5,272 bases of DNA. Source: Rickettsia typhi (GTDB taxonomy: Bacteria; Pseudomonadota; Alphaproteobacteria; Rickettsiales; UBA1997). The DNA is taken from the NCBI GenBank assembly GCA_945888585.1, contig CAMDAI010000105.1, positions 1-5,272 on the forward strand, read 5' to 3'. Shown here one piece after another: positions 1-5,272 of this stretch. The notes beneath the pieces were generated by a model, which was not told where the DNA came from, ran no database searches, and saw only the letters and a list, made by a program, of their open reading frames with translations. Position 1 is the first letter of the stretch; every line of letters begins with the position of its first letter. The translations under genes were made by a program, and so were the position numbers.

Positions 1-161
1 TATTCCCATTTTGTGGAATTTGACTGATTTGATATTTTCTTAATCCTAACAGATTTTGCTTCCGTATTATCCTTCTTTTCAGATTCAACTTGGCTGGTTT
101 CGGCTAAAACATTTAAAATAATCGGAATAGAAAAGAAAAAAGAAAAAATAACTATCTTCAC
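1..161 (-). CDS. Secreted protein of unknown function, N-terminal part only
   Basis: An open frame runs from a GTG at 161-159 to the left edge without a stop: 53 codons plus two bases, so the gene continues outside the window. I do not recognise the family. The first 22 residues look like a Sec signal peptide: start, Lys2, then a hydrophobic stretch rich in Phe and Ile, then Asn-Val-Leu-Ala before Glu23. The predicted cleavage site has Val at -3 and Ala at -1 (signal peptidase I type; no lipobox Cys). The mature part seen is polar and charged (many Glu, Lys, Ser, Asn), like a flexible linker of a periplasmic or outer-membrane protein. No ATG is available in frame; an alternative TTG lies two codons upstream (167-165). 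No clear ribosome binding site is present. It starts 14 bases after the PEGA lipoprotein stop, so it is probably co-transcribed with it. The signal peptide and uninterrupted frame support a real gene; start and function are uncertain. Confidence 0.6.
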   Translation of the reverse strand, partial: MKIVIFSFFFSIPIILNVLAETSQVESEKKDNTEAKSVRIKKISNQSNSTKWE

Positions 162-175
162 AAACAAATAGTGAA

Positions 176-628
176 TTATTGAGAATAACCGCCACGATTA
201 TTAAGTGGATAATTACTATATTCCCGATCACTCATTTCATAATCTGGTCGAATACTAATTTGATAACTAGGAATTTTAAAATCACGACAATGAACTGAAT
301 AAAACCCAAGAGCTGGAATAATCAACATAACTCCAAGAGCATCAAGAACACATCTGGCTTGATCAGCACCACCACGATTTTCTCTGACCGAATACCATGT
401 TTCCAACGTAAGGCTAGATTTACCATAACCTTGCTTCATTAAAGTCGCATTGTAGTCTTTTTTAGGTTCAATATTTAAAGTAATCGGCGTTCTTCCGTAA
501 TAACTACCGTCAATATAAAGATCAGCTCCTGAAGGATTGCTATTAATTGAAACCGGAACTGTCGTCTTATTTGCAAGAGAACAGGACACTAAAGCTAATA
601 GAGAAATTACTGATAGAATTTGTTTCAT
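176..628 (-). CDS. PEGA-domain outer-envelope lipoprotein
   Basis: A 150-residue protein with a lipoprotein signal peptide: Lys2, a hydrophobic core at about 4-14, and a lipobox Leu-Val-Ser-Cys with Cys16 as the predicted lipidation site. Residues about 24-75 match a PEGA domain, a small beta-rich module of surface and periplasmic proteins. Visible hallmarks are Pro-Ser-Gly-Ala at 32-35, YIDG at 38-41, GRTP at 45-48, and the closing Gln-Gly-Tyr at 66-68. Next comes a polar stretch (76-92), then a hydrophobic segment of about 20 residues (94-112) flanked by Cys93 and Cys114, then a short polar tail rich in Tyr, Asn and Arg. The two cysteines could form a disulfide in the periplasm. PEGA lipoproteins are widespread and mostly uncharacterised, so the exact role is unknown. 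It begins 6 bases after the LpxL-type gene stop, suggesting co-expression with lipid A enzymes. The ATG start is supported by the signal peptide directly after it. Confidence 0.85.
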   Translation of the reverse strand: MKQILSVISLLALVSCSLANKTTVPVSINSNPSGADLYIDGSYYGRTPITLNIEPKKDYNATLMKQGYGKSSLTLETWYSVRENRGGADQARCVLDALGVMLIIPALGFYSVHCRDFKIPSYQISIRPDYEMSDREYSNYPLNNRGGYSQ

Positions 629-634
629 ATATAA

Positions 635-1543
635 TTATTTTTTCCAGCGATTATGAACCCAAAACCATTGAGAAGGATATTCCTTAATCCACTCTTCTAA
701 TTTTTCATTCATTTTTGCAGTTAATGTAAAAACTTCACCATCGGTTATATTGTCAGTTTTTTTAAACTCAAGTGGCTTTTCAATTCTAACTTCAAAAGCA
801 AATTTCTTATTAACTCTAATTGAACGAGCCGGAATTAACGGAACATTATATTTCAAAGCTAATCTAGCCACTGAAGCCGTAGTCAACGCCTCTTTACCAA
901 AAAATGGCACCAATATTCCATCACCAACTCTTTGATCAATTAAAATAACAACATAATTACCATTTTTTAATTCTTGAATTATCTGTTTATTACCCTTTGG
1001 TCCTTTAGAAATATGCTCAATACCTCTGATAGAAGCAGTTATATTATCAACAAAACTATTATTAAGCGGCCGATAAAGTATTTTTACATTTAATCCATTT
1101 TCTAATAATATTTTTGAGCCAATTTCCCAATTACCAATATGTCCGGAAAATATGATTCCACCTTTTTTATTTTTCTTTAAAAACTCAATATTTTTTTGTG
1201 AATCATTGTTAATACGAATATGTCTCATCAAATTCTTACCACTCATTTTGGAAATATGAACAAATTCTCCCACAATTCTACCAAGATTATCCCACATTCC
1301 ATCTAAAATATCCCCAATCTGCTTTTCATCCAAATAGGGCATGGATAAACGTAAATTGTTTCTGGCTAATTTTTGTACTGAAATTAATTTGCCAATTCTG
1401 CGTCCAAGAAAACTACCTAAATTGGAAGATTTATCAACCCCAAGAAAACAAAATAAAAGCATTCCAATTTTTACAATTGCTACTTCAATATAATAGCGCG
1501 GCAATTTTAATTTATTTTTAACTTTGTCTAAAAATTTACTCAT
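635..1543 (-). CDS. lpxL: LpxL/HtrB-family lipid A late acyltransferase
   Basis: This 302-residue protein has the usual length of Kdo2-lipid A secondary acyltransferases (LpxL/LpxM family), which move an acyl chain from acyl-ACP onto a hydroxyacyl chain of lipid A at the inner face of the inner membrane. A hydrophobic anchor lies at about 19-36. The catalytic HX4(D/E) motif is His135-Ile-Gly-Asn-Trp-Glu140. Further family blocks are Tyr-Arg-Pro at 157-159, Lys-Gly-Pro at 180-182, Asp-Gln-Arg at 203-205, Val-Pro-Phe-Phe-Gly at 212-216 followed by Thr-Thr-Ala, and the C-terminal Pro-Ser-Gln-Trp-Phe-Trp-Val-His-x-Arg-Trp at 290-300. No residue expected for catalysis is missing. The gene starts 5 bases after the lpxK stop, so the 4'-kinase and this acyltransferase are probably coupled. 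Family membership is secure. Whether it acts as LpxL (2' chain), LpxM-like or LpxXL-like cannot be read from sequence alone, so the symbol is by family. Confidence 0.92.
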   Translation of the reverse strand: MSKFLDKVKNKLKLPRYYIEVAIVKIGMLLFCFLGVDKSSNLGSFLGRRIGKLISVQKLARNNLRLSMPYLDEKQIGDILDGMWDNLGRIVGEFVHISKMSGKNLMRHIRINNDSQKNIEFLKKNKKGGIIFSGHIGNWEIGSKILLENGLNVKILYRPLNNSFVDNITASIRGIEHISKGPKGNKQIIQELKNGNYVVILIDQRVGDGILVPFFGKEALTTASVARLALKYNVPLIPARSIRVNKKFAFEVRIEKPLEFKKTDNITDGEVFTLTAKMNEKLEEWIKEYPSQWFWVHNRWKK

Positions 1544-1548
1544 AAAAA

Positions 1549-2517
1549 TTATTTTTGTAACAAACTAAGTATCGTTTCTCGAATAAGATCTGGATTATCA
1601 AACTCAATTCTAATATCCAAAAACTCAATTTTATCTTGATAATCAGGCTCAATCCTAACCCAATCTTTTTTAGTAGTAACTAGTTTAGCATTATTATCTT
1701 TGGCAAATGCAATTAAATTATTCAAATCCTGATGATTATATAAATAGTGATCGGGATATTGGATCTTTTTTATAATTTTTGCATCAATATCTTTTAAACT
1801 GTCAAAAAACTTTTTTGGCCGACCAATTCCACAAAAAGCAACAATATCTTCGCCAATAAATGATTCATTATTAATCGGAATAATTTTACCATAAATTATT
1901 TTTTTATCAGAAAAATACCTAGCTATATTGGATATATCTTCACCAATAATTATAACCAAATCAGCTCTTTTTGTTCCAAAGAAAATCGGCTCACGCAATG
2001 GCCCTGCGGGTATTAAAAATTCATTGCCAAAACCGTAGCCAGCGTCAACAACTAAAATTTGTAAATCTTTAAATAAAAATGGATTTTGAAAACCATCATC
2101 TAAAATAATTAACTGCTTTGTCTCCATTTGGGCAATTTTCTCAGCACCAAAAATTCGATTACTCGAAACAAAAGTATCGTGAATTTCTGAGAGAAGAATG
2201 GGTTCATCTCCAGCTTCAATAGCACTAGTCTCATTTGGAAAAACCTGCAAAAACTCATCAGATTTGCGACCATATCCATAGCTTAAATAAGCAAAATCAA
2301 TACCCAGATCTTTTAATATATAACCAATTTCGATAGCCACTGGCGTTTTTCCTGCGCCTCCCGCAACTAAATTACCAATACAAATTACCGGTTTATCAAC
2401 TTTTTTAGGAGTTGCAAAAAAATAACGCCAAATTACCGCAAAACCGTAAAGCCATGAAATGGGTAATAGTAAAAAAGAAATGAAGGTTTTTTTATGCCAA
2501 AATCGCGGAGCTTTCAT
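1549..2517 (-). CDS. lpxK: Tetraacyldisaccharide 4'-kinase (LpxK)
   Basis: LpxK phosphorylates the 4' position of the tetraacyl disaccharide 1-phosphate to make lipid IVA, using ATP at the inner membrane. The 322-residue length is normal. An N-terminal membrane-associating segment (about 12-34, LLLPISWLYG core) precedes the P-loop GNLVAGGAGKTP at 48-59, with Lys57 and Thr58 for ATP phosphates. Other hallmarks are GDEP at 103-106, Asp140-Asp141-Gly-Phe-Gln, GFGN at 162-165, Pro-Ala-Gly-Pro-Leu-Arg-Glu-Pro at 170-177, a Phe-Cys-Gly-Ile-Gly-Arg-Pro block, a Pro-Asp-His-Tyr block and TTKKDWVRI near the C-terminus. The usual Ser-Arg-Gly-Tyr-Gly block reads Ser-Tyr-Gly-Tyr-Gly at 79-83, so the Arg is Tyr80. 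The ATG lies 5 bases after the xseA stop and fits the family N-terminus. A weak AGAA lies a few bases upstream. The downstream neighbour is the LpxL-type acyltransferase, the next stage of lipid A synthesis. Confidence 0.96.
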   Translation of the reverse strand: MKAPRFWHKKTFISFLLLPISWLYGFAVIWRYFFATPKKVDKPVICIGNLVAGGAGKTPVAIEIGYILKDLGIDFAYLSYGYGRKSDEFLQVFPNETSAIEAGDEPILLSEIHDTFVSSNRIFGAEKIAQMETKQLIILDDGFQNPFLFKDLQILVVDAGYGFGNEFLIPAGPLREPIFFGTKRADLVIIIGEDISNIARYFSDKKIIYGKIIPINNESFIGEDIVAFCGIGRPKKFFDSLKDIDAKIIKKIQYPDHYLYNHQDLNNLIAFAKDNNAKLVTTKKDWVRIEPDYQDKIEFLDIRIEFDNPDLIRETILSLLQK

Positions 2518-2522
2518 AATTT

Positions 2523-3893
2523 CTAAAATAATAAATTATTCTGATCATCATCACCTTTTTTAACCAATTCTTTTGCTCCCGAAAAAACAGCGGCATCAAA
2601 CTCTCCATCACTCATTTCAATAGAAATTATTTGATTGTTTTTTAATTTACTAAAGGAAGAAATTAATTCTCCATCAGAATTTTTAATCAAAGCGTAACCT
2701 CTTTTTAAAACCATTTTGTAATCATAACTAACTAGTAATTTTTCTGCCAGAGAGATTCGATCATGACTAGATTTTATGATTATCCATGCCTCTTGGGTAA
2801 GATTTTTAATTAAAAACTGTAACTTTTGTAAATGAGACGAAATAAAATCAGATGGTCTGGAAATAATACCGCCAATCATTGCAAGTCTTTGTTCTTTATT
2901 TTTAATATTATCAAAAATAGCTGTTGTAATTTTATATTCCAAATCTTTCAAGCGATCTAATTTTAGATCAATTAATTTATTTGGATGAATTATAAATTTA
3001 GCAAGAGCCTCTAAATTATTAGATTTTACCAGAGTTAAATTAGCGAAATAATTCTTCAGTCTTTTTTCAAAATTTGTAACTGAATCTTTGAATCCATTCA
3101 AAAGCGGCGTAATAAGTTCAGCCGCAGCACTTGGCGTTGGTGCTCGTAAGTCACTCACAAAATCAATTATAGTAGTATCGGTTTCGTGACCAATTGCTGA
3201 AACTATAGGAATTTTTGATTTAAAAACTTCTCTAGCTAAATTTTCATCATTAAATGGAAGAAGATCTTCAAAAGATCCGCCACCTCTGGCAATAATAATT
3301 ACATCTGGATTTACCGCATGTCTATTATTAAAATATTTAATACCAGCAATCACTTCCAAAGCAGCAGTTTTTCCCTGCATGGCAGATGAATATACCAGAA
3401 CTTGAGTTGGAAAACGATTTTCGATTCGATGTAGAATATCTTCAATTACCGCTCCGGTTGGAGAAGTTATAACTCCTATAACCTCCGGCCAAACAGGAAG
3501 TAGCTTTTTATGTTTTTGGTCAAATAAACCTTCTTCCAATAATTTTTGTTTTCTTTTTTCAATTGCCTGCATCAAAGCACCAACACCAGCAATTTCAATT
3601 TTATCTACAATAATTTGATAATTTGATCTTCCTTCATAAGTAGTCACCTGCCCTGAAGCTACAACTTCTAAACCATCACCAATTTCAAAATTAATCAGAT
3701 TTGCCACATTACGAAAACACACCGCAGAAATTAAAGAAAATTCATCTTTTAAAGAAAAATATACATGTCCAACCGTAGATTTTTTAAAGCCACTGATTTC
3801 ACCGCGAATACGAACATATCCGAATGCATCCTCAACTACTCTTTTGATATTTCGGGAAAATTCAGAGACGCTAAACTCTGGAATATTATTCAT
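2523..3893 (-). CDS. xseA: Exonuclease VII large subunit (XseA)
   Basis: XseA is the catalytic large subunit of exonuclease VII, which degrades single-stranded DNA from both ends and works with several copies of XseB (no xseB is in the window). The 456-residue reading has an N-terminal OB-fold domain (about 5-100; Arg-Gly-Glu-Ile-Ser-Gly near 30-35, GHVYFSLKD at 42-50). The catalytic domain follows, with TSPTGA at 143-148, ARGGGSFEDLLPFND at 202-216, GHETDTT at 235-241 and RAPTPSAAAEL at 250-260. Next is a long helical, probably coiled-coil region, then a C-terminal segment ending Asp-Asp-Gln-Asn-Asn-Leu-Leu-Phe. A TTG at 3902-3900 would add three residues. I prefer the ATG at 3893-3891 because it gives the family-typical Met-Asn-Asn-Ile-Pro-Glu-Phe start and follows a GGA four bases upstream. 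It overlaps the end of crcB by 8 bases. The stop is TAG, unlike its neighbours, which use TAA. Confidence 0.96.
   Translation of the reverse strand: MNNIPEFSVSEFSRNIKRVVEDAFGYVRIRGEISGFKKSTVGHVYFSLKDEFSLISAVCFRNVANLINFEIGDGLEVVASGQVTTYEGRSNYQIIVDKIEIAGVGALMQAIEKRKQKLLEEGLFDQKHKKLLPVWPEVIGVITSPTGAVIEDILHRIENRFPTQVLVYSSAMQGKTAALEVIAGIKYFNNRHAVNPDVIIIARGGGSFEDLLPFNDENLAREVFKSKIPIVSAIGHETDTTIIDFVSDLRAPTPSAAAELITPLLNGFKDSVTNFEKRLKNYFANLTLVKSNNLEALAKFIIHPNKLIDLKLDRLKDLEYKITTAIFDNIKNKEQRLAMIGGIISRPSDFISSHLQKLQFLIKNLTQEAWIIIKSSHDRISLAEKLLVSYDYKMVLKRGYALIKNSDGELISSFSKLKNNQIISIEMSDGEFDAAVFSGAKELVKKGDDDQNNLLF
3886..3893 (-). promoter_or_regulatory. Stop/start overlap coupling crcB to xseA
   Basis: On the minus strand the sequence reads ATGAATAA: the xseA ATG (3893-3891) lies just before the crcB stop TAA (3888-3886) in another frame. 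Ribosomes finishing crcB are therefore positioned to restart on xseA. This arrangement is commonly associated with translational coupling. The only Shine-Dalgarno-like sequence is a GGA four bases before the ATG. That coupling occurs is an inference; the overlap is seen directly. Confidence 0.55.
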
Positions 3894-4272
3894 ATAATCC
3901 AAATTTAGCTAAATAAAAACCCGCAAAAACTGCCAGCAACGAAAGCCCAACCGAGAACAATACATATAATATCGCAACCATAATCTGCCCAGCTTCAACT
4001 AATTTAAAAAAATCTAAGGAAAAAGCTGAAAAGGTAGTAAATCCACCAAGAAATCCAGTTATTAGCAATAATTTTGTTGAATAAGAAATTGCTTTAACCT
4101 GCTCCGAGGCCAGAATATAAAGTATTCCAATTAAAAATGATCCAAAAACATTAACTGCAACAGTTCCCAAAAAAAACTTATTTACAAAAAAAGAATTGAT
4201 TGATTGCGAAGCCCAATATCTAGAAACTGATCCACAGGCTCCGCCAATAAAAACTAAAAAAAAATTGATCAT
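3886..4272 (-). CDS. crcB: CrcB/Fluc fluoride ion channel
   Basis: CrcB (Fluc) forms a dual-topology homodimer in the inner membrane that lets toxic fluoride leave the cell. The 128-residue length and four hydrophobic segments (about 2-22, 34-55, 66-86, 97-122) fit the family. Hallmarks are Gly-Gly-Ala-Cys-Gly-Ser with Arg18-Tyr19, Gly36-Thr-Val-Ala-Val-Asn41 with Gly-Ser-Phe-Leu-Ile-Gly at 44-49, and GFLGGFTTFSAFS at 73-85. The last contains the pore-lining Phe/Thr/Ser residues and the central Na+-binding turn of the family. Only one copy is seen, as expected for a homodimer. The ATG lies one base after the DUF374 gene stop, so there is no room for a fluoride riboswitch and the gene must follow its operon. 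A run of nine T residues occupies codons 3-6 just after the start, and a run of eight lies further in. It is functionally unrelated to the lipid A genes around it. Confidence 0.95.
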   Translation of the reverse strand: MINFFLVFIGGACGSVSRYWASQSINSFFVNKFFLGTVAVNVFGSFLIGILYILASEQVKAISYSTKLLLITGFLGGFTTFSAFSLDFFKLVEAGQIMVAILYVLFSVGLSLLAVFAGFYLAKFGLYE

Positions 4273-4273
4273 A

Positions 4274-5056
4274 TTATGAAGCTAATTTTTCTGCTTTAAT
4301 TTCTGCTAAATTAATTCTTTCTTCTAAAAGATGGTTAATCTTCTGTGTATTTTCTTCCGAAATATCCTTATTAACCCAAATAAAATCCTCAAAAGCATAA
4401 ACAATGTGAGAAAACGGTAAAGGTATTCTAAATTCATCCCAAGTTTTTAATTTTTTACTTCTTGAAACCACACAAGAAGCCGGAAGCAGAGGAACTCCAG
4501 AAATTTTAGAAATTGCCGCAATATGACTATTAATTTTACACTTCGGACCTCTGGGACCATCGGGAGTAATCGCTAAATTTAAACCACTTTGTAAACCATG
4601 AAATAATTTCCTAAAATTTCCTAAATCAATTCCACGACTGGTTTTGCGAGCTTCACCTCTATGATTACTCTGGGTTGATCCAGCAACATTAACAAAATCA
4701 AATCTACTCATGATTGATGATACAAATCGACCATCCCCATGCTTAGAAGCAAGAGCCATTGTATTAAAACTCGGTTCAGTTTTTTGAGCTTTTATGACCA
4801 CAAACGGCATCATCATCAGACTATGATGCCACATACATAAAATCATCGGCTGTTTTTTCTTAATCATTTCCAAAACATGTTCATCACCAACAAAAGTTTT
4901 CCGACTACTGTAATAAACCAATTTCATGTAAAGAAAAATTATAGAACAAATAGCTTCTCGCACTAAAGCACTATAACCAACACTTCTAATTATTTTTTTA
5001 AACTTAGTTTTAACATCATACCATTCCAAAGGCTTTTGACGAGGCTCATTCGACAT
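4274..5056 (-). CDS. DUF374 acyltransferase, LpxJ-like lipid A late acyltransferase
   Basis: A 260-residue member of the DUF374 branch of the lysophospholipid acyltransferase superfamily. An N-terminal hydrophobic segment (about 30-48) should anchor it to the inner membrane. Family hallmarks are Met-Trp-His at 75-77 with His77 as likely catalytic base, Ala-Ser-Lys-His-Gly-Asp-Gly at 103-109 (usual form Ser-x-Ser-x-Asp-Gly), Ala-Gly-Ser-Thr at 125-128, the signature TPDGPRGP at 164-171, Gly-Val-Pro-Leu-Leu-Pro near 187-192 and Lys-Thr-Trp-Asp-Glu-Phe just beyond 200. The family includes LpxJ of epsilonproteobacteria, known to add a secondary acyl chain to the 3'-linked primary chain of lipid A. 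In alphaproteobacteria DUF374 genes often sit near waaA and lpxK. The nearby lpxK and LpxL-type genes support a lipid A role, but the substrate is inferred. The stretch at 126-147 seems longer than usual for the family. It starts 3 bases after the transaldolase stop; no clear Shine-Dalgarno is seen. Confidence 0.88.
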   Translation of the reverse strand: MSNEPRQKPLEWYDVKTKFKKIIRSVGYSALVREAICSIIFLYMKLVYYSSRKTFVGDEHVLEMIKKKQPMILCMWHHSLMMMPFVVIKAQKTEPSFNTMALASKHGDGRFVSSIMSRFDFVNVAGSTQSNHRGEARKTSRGIDLGNFRKLFHGLQSGLNLAITPDGPRGPKCKINSHIAAISKISGVPLLPASCVVSRSKKLKTWDEFRIPLPFSHIVYAFEDFIWVNKDISEENTQKINHLLEERINLAEIKAEKLAS

Positions 5057-5059
5057 ATT

Positions 5060-5272
5060 TTAAATAATTTTTTGACCAGTTGATTTCCAATCCGCAACAA
5101 AAGTTTCTAAACCTTTGTCAGTTAACGGATGAGAAACTAATTGCTTGAAAACTTTACCAGGAATAGTAGCAACATGAGCACCCATTTTAGCTGCACTGGT
5201 AATATGAATAGGGTGTCTAATTGAAGCTACCAACACTTCAGTTTTAAATTCCGGATAATTACCATAAATTTC
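5060..5272 (-). CDS. Fsa/TalC-type small transaldolase, C-terminal part
   Basis: The frame enters from the right edge and ends at TAA (5062-5060), giving the last 70 residues of a protein that should be about 215 residues long. The pieces match the small transaldolase / fructose-6-phosphate aldolase family, a cytosolic TIM-barrel enzyme of the non-oxidative pentose phosphate pathway that uses a Schiff-base lysine. Visible hallmarks are [11 protein letters not shown] (strand with conserved Thr/Ser/Arg), a His-x-x-x-Ala-Ala-Lys-x-Gly-Ala stretch, Val-Ala-Thr-Ile-Pro, and the closing His-Pro-Leu-Thr-Asp-Lys-Gly then Phe-Val-Ala-Asp-Trp. The catalytic lysine would lie outside the window. Whether it is a true transaldolase or a fructose-6-phosphate aldolase cannot be decided from this part. 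The stop is 3 bases from the DUF374 start, suggesting one transcript. Confidence 0.93.
   Translation of the reverse strand, partial: EIYGNYPEFKTEVLVASIRHPIHITSAAKMGAHVATIPGKVFKQLVSHPLTDKGLETFVADWKSTGQKII

Noticed and set aside
162..175. Terminator or promoter between the PEGA gene and the leftmost gene
   Set aside because: Only 14 bases, no inverted repeat followed by a T run and no room for -35 and -10 boxes.
750..935. Plus-strand open frame of 61 codons
   Set aside because: It lies wholly inside the LpxL-type gene on the opposite strand, has no recognisable motif and no plausible start context; it is a shadow of the real gene.
4194..4205. Short TGAT tandem repeat (ttgattgattg)
   Set aside because: Fewer than three full units, inside conserved crcB coding sequence and in frame with sensible residues; expected by chance in AT-rich DNA.
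4273..4300. Possible fluoride riboswitch ahead of crcB
   Set aside because: Only one base separates crcB from the upstream gene and the preceding bases code for the DUF374 C-terminus; I see no sign of the conserved riboswitch fold.
1..5272. UGA read as tryptophan (alternative code)
   Set aside because: No in-frame TGA is needed in any gene and tryptophans checked are TGG. The absence of TGA stops among seven genes is unremarkable in AT-rich DNA.
1..5272. CRISPR array, insertion sequence, tRNA or defence system
   Set aside because: No spaced direct repeats, transposase motifs, terminal inverted repeats or tRNA-like cloverleaf were seen; nearly all the sequence is explained by coding genes.

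Overview
The window is an AT-rich stretch (about two-thirds A+T by eye) in which every recognisable gene lies on the minus strand, so it reads right to left. Protein motifs point to a Gram-negative alphaproteobacterium, possibly of the Rickettsiales or another AT-rich host-associated lineage. LpxK carries the alphaproteobacterial DDGFQNP, GPLREP, PDHY and TTKKDWVR versions of its motifs. XseA begins with the alphaproteobacterial NNIPEFSVSE pattern. Two families are tied to lipid A, so the cell should have an LPS outer membrane. Lineage is inferred from motif style recalled from memory, not from a search. The genetic code looks standard: six complete genes end in TAA or TAG, as does the partial transaldolase, and tryptophan is encoded by TGG where I checked.

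Layout in transcription order (right to left): the 3' end of a small Fsa/TalC-type transaldolase (5272-5060); a DUF374 acyltransferase of the LpxJ type (5056-4274); the fluoride channel gene crcB (4272-3886); the exonuclease VII large subunit gene xseA (3893-2523, overlapping crcB); lpxK (2517-1549); an LpxL/HtrB-type late acyltransferase (1543-635); a PEGA-domain lipoprotein (628-176); and the 5' end of an unrecognised secreted protein running off the left edge (161-1). Gaps between genes are 1 to 14 bases, one pair overlaps, and no terminator or promoter is apparent between them. The whole window therefore looks like one transcription unit whose promoter lies beyond the right edge. Most starts lack a clear Shine-Dalgarno sequence, which fits translational coupling or SD-independent initiation.

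The coherent theme is the outer envelope. LpxK adds the 4'-phosphate to the lipid A disaccharide. LpxL and the DUF374/LpxJ-like protein would add secondary acyl chains. The two genes at the left end encode a lipoprotein and an exported protein. crcB and xseA are housekeeping genes inserted between the two halves of the lipid A set. No waaA/kdtA (Kdo transferase) gene is seen, although it often accompanies DUF374 and lpxK in alphaproteobacteria.

I found no CRISPR, RNA gene, mobile element, toxin-antitoxin pair or clear new defence system. The least explained parts are the PEGA lipoprotein with its distal Cys-flanked hydrophobic segment and the unrecognised exported protein after it.
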